From Bacteroidota bacterium (GTDB taxonomy: Bacteria; Bacteroidota; Bacteroidia; Bacteroidales; Bacteroidaceae): a stretch of DNA of 39,042 nt. Under the pieces are notes generated by a model. It saw only the letters and a list, made by a program, of their open reading frames with translations. It did no database searches and had not been told where the DNA came from. The translations under genes were made by a program, and so were the position numbers. Where the stretch lies: positions 1 to 39,042 of the forward strand of contig JAEXAJ010000131.1 in NCBI GenBank assembly GCA_023458215.1, written 5' to 3'. Within the stretch, counting starts at the first letter, position 1; every line of letters begins with the position of its first letter. Shown here piece by piece: positions 1 to 10,293 of this stretch.

Positions 1-8
1 AATAAACT

Positions 9-1907
9 ATGGCAGACAGTAAAGAAAAACTCTTCTCAGGCTTTGCACCCGCTACAACCGAACAGTGGATGGACAAAGTAACAGCCGACCTTAAAGGCGC
101 TGACTATGAGAAGAAACTCGTTTGGAAAACAAACGAAGGATTCAAGGTGAAACCTTTCTATCGCATGGAAGACCTCGAAGGATTGGCCACTACCAATGCA
201 CTTCCCGGTGAGTTCCCTTACCTGAGAGGTACTAAGAAAGACAACAACGAATGGTTGGTTCGTCAGGAAATCAAAGTAGAATGCCCTAAAGAAGCTAATG
301 CAAAAGCATTGGATATTCTGAATAAAGGTATTGATTCGCTTTCTTTCCATGTAAAAGCCAAAGAACTTGATGCAGCTTACATTGAAACTCTGCTCGAAGG
401 CATTTGTGCTGAATGTATAGAACTAAACTTCTCCACATGCCAAGGTCATGTAGTGGAGTTGGCGGAGATTCTTGTTTCCTACTTCCAAAAGAAGGATTAT
501 GACTTGACCAAACTTCAGGGTTCTATCGGTTATGACTACTTCAACAAGATGCTGGCTAAAGGCAAAGAAAAAGGTGATATGGTAGCTACTGCCAAAGCTT
601 TGATCGAAGCTACTGCCGCACTTCCCAAGTATCGTGTACTGAATGTAACCGCTTTGACATTGAACAATGCCGGTGCTTATATTTCTCAAGAACTGGGTTA
701 TGCTTTGGCTTGGGGTAATGAATATATGAATCAACTGACTGACGCCGGTCTTCCTGCAGCCCTTGTTGCCAAGAAGATTAAATTCAACTTCGGTATCAGT
801 TCAAACTACTTCATTGAAATTGCCAAGTTCCGTGCTGCCCGTATGCTGTGGGCTAACATTGTGGCTTCTTATAGCCCCGAATGTTTGCGTGATTGCGATA
901 ACAAAGGTCCGAAAGGTGAATGTCGTTGTGCTGCCAAGATGAAAATTCATGCAGAGACTTCTACATTCAACTTGACTTTGTTCGATGCTCATGTAAACTT
1001 GCTCCGTACACAGACCGAAGCCATGAGTGCCGCTCTTGCCGGTGTTGACTCAATGACGGTTACTCCGTTTGACAAAACTTACACTACTCCTGACGACTTC
1101 TCTGAACGTTTGGCACGTAATCAACAATTACTGTTGAAGGAAGAATCTCATTTTGACAAGGTAATTGACCCGGCTGCCGGTTCTTATTATATTGAAAATC
1201 TTACAGTATCTATCGCTAAGCAAGCTTGGGAATTATTCCTGGCTATTGAAGAAGAAGGTGGCTTTTATGCTGCTGTAAAAGCTGGTAAAGTACAGGCTGC
1301 AGTTAATGAAAGTAACACAGCTCGTCATAAAGCTGTAGCTCAACGTCGCGAAGTACTGCTGGGTACTAACCAGTTCCCCAACTTCAATGAAAAGGCTGGT
1401 GATAAGAAACCTTTTGAAGCTGCTTGTTGCTGTGGTGGTCATGACACTTGTGAAAAAGATGTGGCTACATTGAACTTTGACCGTGCTGCCAGCCAGTTCG
1501 AAGCTTTACGCCTTCAGACGGAAGCTGCTGCTCATCGTCCCAAAGCATTTATGCTGACTATCGGTAACTTGGCTATGCGTCAGGCACGTGCACAGTATTC
1601 TTGCAACTTCTTGGCTTGTGCCGGATATGAGGTTGTTGATAACCTCGGCTTTGCCACTATAGAAGAAGGTGTAGAAGCTGCTATGGCTGCTAAGGCTGAC
1701 ATCGTGGTACTTTGTTCCAGTGATGATGAATATGCAGAATATGCTGTTCCTGCCTTCAAGGCTGTAAATGGTCGCGCTATGTTTATCGTAGCCGGTGCTC
1801 CTGCTTGTATGGACGACTTGAAAGCCGAAGGTATTGAGAATTTCATTCACGTCCGTGTCAATGTACTTGATACATTGAAAGAGTTCAACGCTAAATTATT
1901 GAAGTAA
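9..1907 (+). CDS. mutA: Methylmalonyl-CoA mutase small (beta) subunit
   Basis: Non-catalytic partner of MutB in the cytoplasmic heterodimer that interconverts succinyl-CoA and (R)-methylmalonyl-CoA, the cobalamin step of propionate formation in Bacteroides. The 632-aa length fits the family. A TIM-barrel mutase region fills about residues 30-450 and a degenerate cobalamin-binding-type domain the last ~130. That domain lacks the D-x-H-x-x-G motif seen in MutB, as expected for the small subunit. Two Cys-rich insertions stand out: C292, C296, C305, C307, and C473, C474, C475 with H478 and C481. The start lies 8 bases inside the window, so its promoter is not visible. One base separates its stop from the mutB start, indicating co-transcription and probably translational coupling. 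Identification is firm; the role of the Cys clusters is unknown. Confidence 0.96.
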   Translation: MADSKEKLFSGFAPATTEQWMDKVTADLKGADYEKKLVWKTNEGFKVKPFYRMEDLEGLATTNALPGEFPYLRGTKKDNNEWLVRQEIKVECPKEANAKALDILNKGIDSLSFHVKAKELDAAYIETLLEGICAECIELNFSTCQGHVVELAEILVSYFQKKDYDLTKLQGSIGYDYFNKMLAKGKEKGDMVATAKALIEATAALPKYRVLNVTALTLNNAGAYISQELGYALAWGNEYMNQLTDAGLPAALVAKKIKFNFGISSNYFIEIAKFRAARMLWANIVASYSPECLRDCDNKGPKGECRCAAKMKIHAETSTFNLTLFDAHVNLLRTQTEAMSAALAGVDSMTVTPFDKTYTTPDDFSERLARNQQLLLKEESHFDKVIDPAAGSYYIENLTVSIAKQAWELFLAIEEEGGFYAAVKAGKVQAAVNESNTARHKAVAQRREVLLGTNQFPNFNEKAGDKKPFEAACCCGGHDTCEKDVATLNFDRAASQFEALRLQTEAAAHRPKAFMLTIGNLAMRQARAQYSCNFLACAGYEVVDNLGFATIEEGVEAAMAAKADIVVLCSSDDEYAEYAVPAFKAVNGRAMFIVAGAPACMDDLKAEGIENFIHVRVNVLDTLKEFNAKLLK

Positions 1908-1908
1908 G

Positions 1909-4056
1909 ATGAGAAAAGATTTTAAAAACTTAGATATATATGCTGCTTTTCAGCCGGTTAATGGCGCTGAGTGGCAAAAGGCTAACGGTATCCACGCTGA
2001 TTGGAAAACGCCGGAACACATTGAAGTGAAGCCTGTTTATACAAAAGAAGACCTCGAAGGAATGGAGCACCTTGGCTTTGCTGCAGGTCTTCCTCCTTAT
2101 TTGCGTGGTCCGTACTCAGTGATGTACACCCTTCGTCCTTGGACTATCCGCCAATATGCCGGATTCTCTACAGCCGAAGAATCCAATGCTTTCTATCGTC
2201 GTAACCTGGCTGCCGGACAAAAAGGTTTGTCTGTAGCATTTGACTTGGCTACCCACCGTGGTTATGACCCTGACCACGAACGTGTAGTAGGTGACGTAGG
2301 TAAGGCTGGTGTATCTATCTGTTCGTTGGAGAACATGAAGGTGTTGTTTGATGGTATTCCATTGAGCAAGATGTCTGTTTCTATGACTATGAATGGTGCG
2401 GTACTTCCTATTCTTGCATTCTATATCAATGCAGGTTTGGAACAAGGTGCCAAATTGGAAGAAATGGCAGGTACTATCCAGAACGATATCTTGAAAGAAT
2501 TCATGGTGCGTAATACCTATATTTACCCGCCTGCATTCTCAATGAAGATTATCTCTGATATCTTTGAATATACATCTCAAAAGATGCCTAAGTTCAACTC
2601 TATTTCTATCTCGGGTTACCATATGCAAGAAGCAGGTGCTACGGCTGATATCGAGTTGGCATACACCCTGGCTGACGGTCTCGAATATCTCCGTGCCGGA
2701 ACAGCAGCAGGTATTGACATCGACGCATTTGCACCTCGTTTGTCTTTCTTCTGGGCAATCGGTACCAATCACTTCATGGAAATTGCCAAGATGCGTGCTG
2801 CACGTATGCTGTGGGCTAAGATCGTGAAAGAGTTCAACCCGAAGAATCCGAAATCATTGGCATTGCGTACTCACTCTCAGACTTCCGGTTGGTCGCTCAC
2901 CGAGCAAGATCCCTTCAATAACGTAGGACGTACTTGTATCGAGGCTATGGCAGCTGCACTGGGTCATACTCAGTCTCTGCATACCAATGCATTGGATGAG
3001 GCTATCGCATTGCCTACCGACTTTTCTGCACGTATTGCTCGTAACACTCAGATTTATATTCAGGAAGAAACTAACATTTGCAAGAACGTTGACCCATGGG
3101 GTGGCTCTTACTATGTTGAAACTTTGACTAACGAACTGGCTCACAAAGCTTGGGAGTTGATCCAAGAAGTAGAAAAACTGGGTGGTATGGCTAAAGCTAT
3201 TGAAACCGGTATTCCTAAGATGCGTATTGAAGAAGCTGCAGCCCGTACACAAGCTCGTATCGACAGCGGTTCTCAGACTATCGTAGGTGTGAATAAGTAT
3301 CGTTTGGAGAAAGAAGATCCGATTGATATTCTGGAAGTAGACAACACTGCTGTTCGTAAACAACAGATCGAAAACCTGAAGACTTTGAAAGAAGGTCGTG
3401 ACGAGGCTGCTGTTAAGAAAGCCTTGGAGGCTATCACCAAGTGCGTAGAAACTAAGGAAGGCAACTTGCTGGAATTGGCAGTGGAAGCTGCTCGCGTTCG
3501 CGCTACTTTGGGCGAGATCTCTTATGCTTGCGAGCAGATAGTAGGACGTTATAAAGCTGTAATCAGAACTATATCAGGCGTGTATTCATCAGAAAGTAAA
3601 AATGATAGCGACTTCAAGCGTGCTTGTGAACTGGCCGAGAAGTTTGCTAAGAAAGAAGGACGTCAACCACGTATCATGGTTGCCAAGATGGGACAAGACG
3701 GTCACGACCGTGGTGCTAAGGTAGTTGCAACAGGTTATGCAGACTGTGGTTTCGACGTAGATATGGGACCGTTGTTCCAGACTCCGGCCGAAGCTGCCCG
3801 CGAAGCTGTTGAAAATGACGTTCACGTAGTAGGTGTGTCTTCATTGGCTGCCGGACACAAGACATTGGTTCCTCAGATTATTGAAGAACTTAAGAAACTG
3901 GGTCGTGAAGATATCGTAGTAATCGCTGGTGGTGTAATCCCCGCGCAAGACTATGACTACCTGTACAAAGCAGGTGTAGCTGCTATTTTTGGTCCCGGAA
4001 CTCCGGTTGCCAAAGCTGCGGGTCAGATACTGGAAATCCTGATGGACGAAGAATAA
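1909..4056 (+). CDS. mutB: Methylmalonyl-CoA mutase large (alpha) subunit
   Basis: Catalytic, adenosylcobalamin-binding subunit that interconverts succinyl-CoA and methylmalonyl-CoA. The 715-aa length matches the family. The N-terminal barrel (about residues 40-560) has typical mutase stretches such as [10 protein letters not shown] and RTISGVY. The C-terminal cobalamin-binding domain (about 585-715) carries D597-x-H599-x-x-G602, in which His599 is the expected lower-axial cobalt ligand, followed by the conserved GVSSLAAGH and AGGVIP segments. It is the second gene of the mutAB operon and is followed by a hairpin terminator. No epimerase or decarboxylase gene lies downstream. Identification is firm. 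Confidence 0.98.
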   Translation: MRKDFKNLDIYAAFQPVNGAEWQKANGIHADWKTPEHIEVKPVYTKEDLEGMEHLGFAAGLPPYLRGPYSVMYTLRPWTIRQYAGFSTAEESNAFYRRNLAAGQKGLSVAFDLATHRGYDPDHERVVGDVGKAGVSICSLENMKVLFDGIPLSKMSVSMTMNGAVLPILAFYINAGLEQGAKLEEMAGTIQNDILKEFMVRNTYIYPPAFSMKIISDIFEYTSQKMPKFNSISISGYHMQEAGATADIELAYTLADGLEYLRAGTAAGIDIDAFAPRLSFFWAIGTNHFMEIAKMRAARMLWAKIVKEFNPKNPKSLALRTHSQTSGWSLTEQDPFNNVGRTCIEAMAAALGHTQSLHTNALDEAIALPTDFSARIARNTQIYIQEETNICKNVDPWGGSYYVETLTNELAHKAWELIQEVEKLGGMAKAIETGIPKMRIEEAAARTQARIDSGSQTIVGVNKYRLEKEDPIDILEVDNTAVRKQQIENLKTLKEGRDEAAVKKALEAITKCVETKEGNLLELAVEAARVRATLGEISYACEQIVGRYKAVIRTISGVYSSESKNDSDFKRACELAEKFAKKEGRQPRIMVAKMGQDGHDRGAKVVATGYADCGFDVDMGPLFQTPAEAAREAVENDVHVVGVSSLAAGHKTLVPQIIEELKKLGREDIVVIAGGVIPAQDYDYLYKAGVAAIFGPGTPVAKAAGQILEILMDEE

Positions 4057-4084
4057 GAAACATTGTTTTCTTAAATAATAGCGG

Positions 4085-4124
4085 GAGAGGTCTTTTCTGA
4101 GGATTAGACCTCTCTTACTATTTT
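4085..4124 (+). terminator. Terminator of mutAB
   Basis: A 9-bp perfect stem (4085-4093 with 4106-4114, extendable by two G-U pairs) closes a 12-base loop. It is followed by a T-rich stretch, 29 bases after the mutB stop. It probably separates mutAB from the sensor kinase gene. Confidence 0.7.
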
Positions 4125-4158
4125 ATATAAGTAGAATATGTAAGTTCTTCTTTTTTTT

Positions 4159-4166
4159 TATCTTTG
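4159..4166 (+). promoter_or_regulatory. Bacteroides-type -7 element of the sensor kinase gene
   Basis: TATCTTTG is a perfect match to the Bacteroides -7 consensus TAnnTTTG. It lies after the mutAB terminator and 44 bases before the kinase start codon. No good TTTG -33 box is seen at the usual spacing, so only the -7 half is well supported. Confidence 0.55.
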
Positions 4167-4210
4167 CATACAAAATTCAGATAGACAATATAATAGAGAA
4201 GGAAGTTGGT

Positions 4211-6160
4211 ATGTTGCGATATTTAATGATGATGGGTTTTATCTTGTTGATTCATTTGAATGCCTATTCAAATGCGGATAAAGTATTGGTGATTAGTTCA
4301 TACGGTACCGACTACCAATGGAGTAATTCAATAATGGATGCAATCAAGAATCGATTGAAAGAATCATATCCATCCATAGAATTCAGCCGTGAGTTTCTTT
4401 CGTCCGAAATGCAGTCCGATTCAGACAGTTGGGGTGATAAGATGAGTGTTTTGCTGAGCAACTATCACAAGAAACTACCTTTGGCTATTGTCCTTGTATC
4501 CGACGAAGCATGGATGGGGTATCGGGATGCGGATATCAGTGCTTTCAAGGATGTGCCTGTTATTTTATGTGCAGTCAAACCTCTTTCTATATCTACGGAT
4601 GATTTTATGATGAAGAAAGACAGTCTCCGTTTATCCGACTTTACCTCTACAGTTGAACTGATGAAAAAATATAATGCTACGGGGGTTCTGAGAGAGATGA
4701 ATGTATCGGGTTATCTATCACTCATGTCTAATCTGATAGCCGGATTGAATCGTTTTGCCTTTATTACTGACAGTCGTTTTTATGGGGTCTACACCCGCCT
4801 TTTGTTACAAGAAGAAACAGCGCTGAGCTACCCACAAATACCAGTTGAATATCTTGATGGCCGGTTTGTAAAGACCGATTCGTTGTTGGCTCTTTTGCCC
4901 GCTATTCCATCAACTACCGGAGTGCTACTCACTTCTTGGCTGACCGGTGAGTATGGATTTGAATATTCAAAAGATTATTTATACAGCCAGATGGAGAATA
5001 GGTTGAATGCTCCGATCTTTATAACCAATAATATCGGCCTGGAAAAAGAGTATTTTGTGGGAGGGTATTTTAATGACGCTTCTTTTTGGGGAAACAAGAC
5101 GGCGGATATGTTACTTTCTATTATAGGTGGGGCAGCTCTCGACAAGACGATACCTAAAATCTTGCACGACGACCAATGCTATATATCCTGGAAGGTTTTT
5201 CATCGCTATAACTTAGATTCGAACAAACTTCCTGCTAATGTAAACTACATCAATGCCCCCAAAACATTCTGGTCTGAGTATAAATACTACATTGTGTCTG
5301 TGGGTATTGTCTTCATTATCTTTCTGCTGTTCTATTTTTATACATTAAGAAGCAATTTCAAGTTGCACCATGCTCAACGGCTGTTGTTGAATGCGATTGA
5401 TGAAGCCCAGACTGCCAATGACAAACTTAAGAAAACTCAGGAAGAGCTTATTGTTGCCCTCCATAAAGCCGAAGAGTCCGACCGGTTGAAGTCAGCCTTC
5501 CTTGCCAATATGAGCCATGAGATACGCACACCGCTCAATGCCATAGTGGGATTTTCGGGCGTACTCGATGAAGTAGAAAAAGAAGAGCGCGACGAATACG
5601 TCGAACTTATCCGGCGAAACAGCGACTTGCTGTTACAGCTACTTTCGGATATCCTTGATTTGTCACGTATAGAGGCCGGCGTACTCGAATTTACCTTTGG
5701 CGAGACCGACGCCTATAAGGTTTGTAATAATGTAGTAACTTCTCTTGCCAATAAATGCCGTTCGGGAGTAGAACTTTATTTGAATCCTTCGGTTACCTCT
5801 ATGCCACTTTCCACCGATGTCAATCGCTTGATGCAGGTACTTATCAACTTAGTGAACAATGCGATTAAATTTACTTCAAAGGGAAGCATTGAAGTAGGAT
5901 ATGATTTGTATAATGACGAGTTGGTTGAATTTTATGTAAAGGATACCGGCATTGGCATAGCTGCCGATAAACAAAGTGCGGTGTTCGACCGCTTTACGAA
6001 ACTGAATATTTATGTAGAGGGCACCGGATTGGGGCTTTCTATCTGCCAAACTATAGTTTGCATGCTGGGCGGCGAAATGGGAGTGGAGTCGGAAGAAGGA
6101 GTTGGTTCCCGCTTCTGGTTCAGGATAAGGAAGAACCAAACGGCTGTGGATATTAAATAA
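4211..6160 (+). CDS. Membrane sensor histidine kinase with periplasmic binding-protein-like sensor
   Basis: A 649-aa kinase. It has an N-terminal signal/anchor (about residues 1-20) and a periplasmic region (about 22-355) beginning VLVISSYGTDYQWS, which resembles the substrate-binding-protein-like sensors of Bacteroides kinases. One transmembrane segment (about 360-380) and a short coiled coil (about 385-425) follow. The HisKA motif MSHEIRTPLNA has phospho-acceptor His436. The HATPase domain has the N box (NLVNNAIKF), G1 (DTGIGI), F box and G2 (GTGLGL). It has no receiver domain, and no response regulator gene is adjacent, so its partner is encoded elsewhere. It probably has its own promoter after the mutAB terminator. 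The ligand is unknown. A link to the DUF3575/DUF3868 genes 109 bases downstream is possible but unproven. Confidence 0.88.
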   Translation: MLRYLMMMGFILLIHLNAYSNADKVLVISSYGTDYQWSNSIMDAIKNRLKESYPSIEFSREFLSSEMQSDSDSWGDKMSVLLSNYHKKLPLAIVLVSDEAWMGYRDADISAFKDVPVILCAVKPLSISTDDFMMKKDSLRLSDFTSTVELMKKYNATGVLREMNVSGYLSLMSNLIAGLNRFAFITDSRFYGVYTRLLLQEETALSYPQIPVEYLDGRFVKTDSLLALLPAIPSTTGVLLTSWLTGEYGFEYSKDYLYSQMENRLNAPIFITNNIGLEKEYFVGGYFNDASFWGNKTADMLLSIIGGAALDKTIPKILHDDQCYISWKVFHRYNLDSNKLPANVNYINAPKTFWSEYKYYIVSVGIVFIIFLLFYFYTLRSNFKLHHAQRLLLNAIDEAQTANDKLKKTQEELIVALHKAEESDRLKSAFLANMSHEIRTPLNAIVGFSGVLDEVEKEERDEYVELIRRNSDLLLQLLSDILDLSRIEAGVLEFTFGETDAYKVCNNVVTSLANKCRSGVELYLNPSVTSMPLSTDVNRLMQVLINLVNNAIKFTSKGSIEVGYDLYNDELVEFYVKDTGIGIAADKQSAVFDRFTKLNIYVEGTGLGLSICQTIVCMLGGEMGVESEEGVGSRFWFRIRKNQTAVDIK

Positions 6161-6268
6161 GCGTTGGCTCTAAACATTGGGGTCTTATAAAAAAATCTAT
6201 TGCTTTAAAACAAAATAGTACTGTTTGGCGTTAACCCCGTATCATTTAAAACCTAAGCCAAGACAGTA

Positions 6269-6859
6269 ATGAAAACATTTAAACTCTTATTTGTGGCAGG
6301 TTTCCTGTTGGTCTTTGCCACTTGTGTTTATGCGCAAGAACAACCGGGTACCAAAACTTACCTGCCTAAGTTCGCCCTAAAGACAAATGCTCTTTATTGG
6401 GCTACAACTACCCCTAACTTGGGATTTGAAGTCGCGTTAGCTCCCAAAATGACACTGGATGTATCGGGAAATTATAACCCGTGGGAGTTTTCGGACAACC
6501 GCCAACTAAAGCACTGGCTCGTGCAGCCCGAATTGCGTTATTGGCTCTGCGAACGTTTCAATGGTAGTTTCTTCGGATTGCACGGTCATTATGGAGAAAT
6601 GAATGTAAGCAACCTCGACATCTTCGGTATGGGAGATTATCGTTACGACGGTAAAGTGTATGGTGGTGGTATCTCTTACGGTTATCAGTGGATATTAGGT
6701 AGACGTTGGAGTATGGAAGCTGAAATAGGTGTTGGCTATGCCCGCCTCGACTACGACAAATATAAATGTGGTAAGTGTGGTGAGAAACTTGGACATAACA
6801 CCAAGAATTATTTCGGACCTACCAAAGTAGCACTGAGTTTCATATATGTAATCAAGTAA
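6269..6859 (+). CDS. DUF3575 outer-membrane-type protein
   Basis: A 196-aa protein with a signal peptide (cleavage near residue 22, after YAQ). Its body matches the DUF3575 pattern: ALKTNALYWATTTPNLGFEVAL, then NPWEF, WLVQPELRYW, FFGLHGHYG and GGGISYGYQW. Alternating aromatic strands suggest a small outer-membrane beta-barrel. In Bacteroidales such genes usually open fimbria-like operons with a DUF3868 gene, which is what follows here after 28 bases. A CGKCG motif sits near the C-terminus. The exact function is unknown. A second DUF3575 protein is encoded at 27496-28272. Confidence 0.85.
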   Translation: MKTFKLLFVAGFLLVFATCVYAQEQPGTKTYLPKFALKTNALYWATTTPNLGFEVALAPKMTLDVSGNYNPWEFSDNRQLKHWLVQPELRYWLCERFNGSFFGLHGHYGEMNVSNLDIFGMGDYRYDGKVYGGGISYGYQWILGRRWSMEAEIGVGYARLDYDKYKCGKCGEKLGHNTKNYFGPTKVALSFIYVIK

Positions 6860-6887
6860 GTAAAACCTGCCTAAACCCAAAATTAGA

Positions 6888-8336
6888 ATGAAAAAGTTTT
6901 TATTTCCTATATTGTTAACTTTGCTCACTGTGCTTCCTGCAAGTGCGCAGAGTCTGCTGAACAATACCTTGAATTTGTCCGATGTCTCTTTGTGGCAACA
7001 AGGTAATACATTGTCCGTCACTATGAAGATTGACATGCAGAATTTGACGATCAGTCCGCAACGTTCCCTGACCTTGACTCCTTTGTTGACGGATGGTGAA
7101 CACAATGTGGCTCTTCAGGATATTATTATCAATGGCCACCGCCGTCAGAAAGCTTATCTCCGCGGACTTGCCATTGAACGTCAAGCTCCCGATGCTATTG
7201 TAGTTCCTTACGAAAAACGGGGAGTGCTGACCTATACCCAAGTCATTCCCTACGAACCGTGGATGGCGAATGCCGCATTCAATTTAGTAGAAAACCTTTG
7301 TGGTTGCGGTAATGCGAACGAAATGATTGCCCAGGAACTCATAACGAATGATGTTTCTACAGAAGCCAAACGTTTGGCTGCCATGATGCCAATAGTAGCT
7401 TTTATCCAACCCGAAGTAGAAATGGTGAAGATGCGTAGTGACCAGTACGAAGCTCATTTGGATTTCCCGGTGAACAAGTTTGTTATTCTGCCCGAATTTA
7501 TGAATAACAAGAAAGAACTGACAAGCATTCATGCCATGTTCGATAAGATTCAGAATGACCGCAATCTGACTGTCACTCAAATCAGCATCGAAGGTTTTGC
7601 TTCACCCGAAGGTCCGTTGAAGTTCAACGAACAACTTTCTCAGAAGCGTGCCGATGCTCTCAAGACTTACCTGGCAACTAACGAAAAAGTTCCGGCCAAT
7701 CTTTATAAAGTAACCTTTGGCGGTGAAAACTGGGATGGTCTTGTAAAAGCTCTTGAAGCTTCATCCATGAAGGATAAAGAAACCTTCCTGAACATTATTC
7801 AAAAAACCACAGACGACGTGCGTCGTAAGAAAGAGATTATGAGCGTAGGAGGTGGTGCACCTTATCGTATGATGCTGAAAGAAATTTATCCGGGACTTCG
7901 TAAAGTGAACTGTAAAATAGATTATAGTGTCGTGAACTTTGATGTAACACAAGGACGTACTATCATTCTGACTGATCCGAAATATCTGAGCTTGAACGAA
8001 ATGTATCAAGTGGCCAATAGTTATCCGGCAGGTAGCAATGACTTTATCAATGTATTCGATATTGCTGTTCGCATGTATCCGGATGATCAAGTCGCCAATC
8101 TGAATGCAGGTGCCGTGGCACTGAGCCGTAAAGACATACGTTCTGCCATGAAGTTTATGGAGAAAGCCAATAAAGAGTCTGCCGAATACATCAATAACCT
8201 GGGTGTTTATAATTTTCTGAATGGAAATGTGCAGCAAGCTATCGCCAACTTCAATCAAGCAGCCCAAATGGGAAACAAGGAAGCAAAGAGCAATATGAAG
8301 CGTTTACAAGAGATATTGAATATGCAGCCGAAATAA
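6888..8336 (+). CDS. DUF3868 / OmpA-like domain protein
   Basis: A 482-aa exported protein with signal peptide MKKFLFPILLTLLTVLPASA. The N-terminal part (about 22-140) fits DUF3868: NLSDVSLWQQGNTLSVTMKIDM, then VIPYEPWMANAAFNLVENLCGCG. The middle (about 190-270) is an OmpA-like module (ISIEGFASPEGP...LSQKRADALKTYL) that may contact peptidoglycan. The last ~120 residues look like TPR helices (ANLNAGAVALSRKDIRSA, then NLGVYNFLNGNVQQAIANF). It follows the DUF3575 gene and probably shares its transcript. In relatives the pair is followed by fimbrillin genes. Here it ends against a convergent operon, so the pair looks separated from its usual partners. The role in fimbrial assembly or anchoring is inferred. 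Confidence 0.82.
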   Translation: MKKFLFPILLTLLTVLPASAQSLLNNTLNLSDVSLWQQGNTLSVTMKIDMQNLTISPQRSLTLTPLLTDGEHNVALQDIIINGHRRQKAYLRGLAIERQAPDAIVVPYEKRGVLTYTQVIPYEPWMANAAFNLVENLCGCGNANEMIAQELITNDVSTEAKRLAAMMPIVAFIQPEVEMVKMRSDQYEAHLDFPVNKFVILPEFMNNKKELTSIHAMFDKIQNDRNLTVTQISIEGFASPEGPLKFNEQLSQKRADALKTYLATNEKVPANLYKVTFGGENWDGLVKALEASSMKDKETFLNIIQKTTDDVRRKKEIMSVGGGAPYRMMLKEIYPGLRKVNCKIDYSVVNFDVTQGRTIILTDPKYLSLNEMYQVANSYPAGSNDFINVFDIAVRMYPDDQVANLNAGAVALSRKDIRSAMKFMEKANKESAEYINNLGVYNFLNGNVQQAIANFNQAAQMGNKEAKSNMKRLQEILNMQPK

Positions 8337-8357
8337 TCTCTCTTATTCCTTATAACA

Positions 8358-8396
8358 AAATCCGTTACCTCTGCATCAAGCAGGAGTAACGGATTT
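8358..8396. terminator. Bidirectional terminator between convergent genes
   Basis: A 17-bp inverted repeat with two mismatches (8358-8374 with 8380-8396) and a 5-base loop lies between the stop of the DUF3868 gene and the stop of the minus-strand GH88 gene. A/T-rich flanks on both sides suit termination in both directions. Confidence 0.75.
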
Positions 8397-8413
8397 ACCT
8401 ATTAAAAACAATC

Positions 8414-9676
8414 TTATTTAGTTAAGTCCCGGTACCTTTTCAAAGCTTCCAGATAATAGTAGTCTGCATAGTTTAACGGCACATCTATCTCTGACCCATG
8501 TGGCAGAGAACCGGTAGAGTGCATCAATACGAATCCCTGGTTACTACCTTTTACAGCCAGATACTTGTCGCCGGAAAGATTCTTCAGAATGGTTTCTGCA
8601 TAGTCAAAATACTTCTTTCCATCCGGAATCAAAGTACTTAATTCAAGCATTGCAGAAGCGGTAACTGCTGCTGCCGAAGCATCTCTCGGAGTGGTTTCTC
8701 CTGCAGGTGCATCGAAATCCCAATAAGGGATACAATCATCGGTCTTAACGCGTTGCATGATCATATCTGCTATGTTTATAGCTTCTTGAAGGAACGCTGT
8801 GTCTTTGGTTTCACGGTAACATGCCGTATAGCCATAAATTCCCCACGATTGTCCGCGTGACCAGGCCGATTCATCATTCTTTCCCTGATGTGTCTGTTTC
8901 TTTTCTACGGTTCCATCGTTGTTATAGCTTACTAAATGGTAGGAAGTATAGTCCTGACGGAAATGATTTTTCATCGTAGTTTGTGCGTGTTTTACAGCTG
9001 CATCATAGTACTTGGAATCACCTGACAATTTAGAAGCGGTGAATAATAAATCCAGGTTCATCATATTGTCGATGATGACAGGGAAATTCCATTCGCCGAA
9101 ATCCCAGGAACGAATACAGCCGATTTCAGGATTGAAACGAGAATAGAGATTGTCCGCAGTTTCTATAATGACAGCTTTAATCGTATCATTAGGTGCAAGA
9201 CGCAAAGCATTACCATAACTGCAATTGATCATGAAACCTACATCATGCGTATTCTTTAAATAGCGCACTGTATTCAACATATTCGTGTATTGAATAGCGC
9301 GGGTTTTCAGTTCTTCATCACCTGTCATCTCATAGGCATACCACAGGCTACCGGGGAAGAAACCGCTGGTCCAGTCTTCAATGCCGCAAATGTATCTTTG
9401 CTTTAAGTCTTTGGCAGGCGGATTGGGGCGTAAAGAGTCGATGTATGACTTGTTTTCCCGCTGCAACTGGCTATCGAGGAAATTCAGATCATACCCCGCA
9501 TGTATGGAACGGGGTATCTGATTGGTACCTGTCAGTTCATCGGCAGTCTGTTTCAGTTGGGCCGAAGTGACATCAAGTGCACGATCTATCCAAGGATTCT
9601 CCGGTTGGGGGCTTTTGCAGGCTGTCAGGCATAGGATGAAGGCAGCCGTAAGGATAAAGTTTTTTTTCATACTCAT
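8414..9676 (-). CDS. GH88 unsaturated glucuronyl hydrolase lipoprotein
   Basis: Predicted to remove the 4,5-unsaturated uronic acid that polysaccharide lyases leave at the non-reducing end of oligosaccharides, by hydrating the double bond. It has 420 aa, including a lipoprotein signal with lipobox ending at Cys20 (CLTAC). The residues after Cys20 are not acidic, so a periplasm-facing location is likelier than the surface. GH88 hallmarks are DWTSGFFPGSLWYAYEMTG, HDVGFM (Asp145), IDNMMNLDLL (Asp203) and ESAWSRGQSWGIYGY. Asp145 and Asp203 are probably the two catalytic aspartates of the family. It is the last gene of operon A, which begins with a lyase, so the pairing is functionally coherent. 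An alternative start six bases downstream (9670) is equally possible. Confidence 0.92.
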   Translation of the reverse strand: MSMKKNFILTAAFILCLTACKSPQPENPWIDRALDVTSAQLKQTADELTGTNQIPRSIHAGYDLNFLDSQLQRENKSYIDSLRPNPPAKDLKQRYICGIEDWTSGFFPGSLWYAYEMTGDEELKTRAIQYTNMLNTVRYLKNTHDVGFMINCSYGNALRLAPNDTIKAVIIETADNLYSRFNPEIGCIRSWDFGEWNFPVIIDNMMNLDLLFTASKLSGDSKYYDAAVKHAQTTMKNHFRQDYTSYHLVSYNNDGTVEKKQTHQGKNDESAWSRGQSWGIYGYTACYRETKDTAFLQEAINIADMIMQRVKTDDCIPYWDFDAPAGETTPRDASAAAVTASAMLELSTLIPDGKKYFDYAETILKNLSGDKYLAVKGSNQGFVLMHSTGSLPHGSEIDVPLNYADYYYLEALKRYRDLTK

Positions 9677-9685
9677 CTGAATGAT

Positions 9686-10276
9686 TTATTTGATAAGGAC
9701 AGTTACAAAATAGTTTTCTGACATAGCGCGTACTTCATATTCATTGGTCTTAATGATGGAAGTAGTGCTGACATCTGTTACATCCATTTTCTTGGTCGGA
9801 TCAAAAGTCAATACCCGTAAAGAACCTTTCTTGCCGTTCAAGGTTTTGATATAGATGTTCTGTACACCTTTCACGGCATTGGGCCATATCATTTTGTAGG
9901 CACCCGATGCGTCGGGAGTCAAGGTGTTTCCTTCTTTATCTACTACTACATAGTCGATGCCACAAACTAAATCTACTACTACCTCATCTTTTTTGGGAGG
10001 AATTGTCGAAGTATAGTAATATACCTCCGGACTGTATTTGCGTGTGAAACTACTATAGAATTGAGTAGGGATCGCAATCGTCTCACCTTGCTTCACTGAA
10101 TAAGTGATATCATTTCCTCCGGGAATACCTCCCCATTGCTCGAAGCAATAGTAGTAAACGTGAGCCAATGCCGGGTCACCGTCTTCCCATTCGTCATGGT
10201 CATTGCTACATCCTGCAAGCAGGCAGCTTAAGGCAAACACACTCAGGAGTGTCAATTTATTGAATATAGTTTTCAT
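9686..10276 (-). CDS. Small surface lipoprotein in the PUL (possible glycan-binding protein)
   Basis: About 196 aa from the start chosen here, MKTIFNKLTLLSVFALSCLLAGC, which gives a clean lipoprotein signal. A start nine codons upstream would spoil it. The residues after the cysteine, SNDHDEWEDGD, are strongly acidic, as in surface-exposed Bacteroides lipoproteins. The rest is beta-rich (VYYYCFEQWGG, EVYYYTSTIPP, YVVVDKEGNTL). I do not recognise the family. Its place right after SusD and before GH88 is where SusE/SusF-like surface glycan-binding proteins are usually encoded, so binding of the target glycan is a reasonable guess. It sits 17 bases after SusD and 9 before GH88, so it is part of operon A. 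Confidence 0.75.
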   Translation of the reverse strand: MKTIFNKLTLLSVFALSCLLAGCSNDHDEWEDGDPALAHVYYYCFEQWGGIPGGNDITYSVKQGETIAIPTQFYSSFTRKYSPEVYYYTSTIPPKKDEVVVDLVCGIDYVVVDKEGNTLTPDASGAYKMIWPNAVKGVQNIYIKTLNGKKGSLRVLTFDPTKKMDVTDVSTTSIIKTNEYEVRAMSENYFVTVLIK

Positions 10277-10293
10277 ATTATCTTGTTTTTTAG

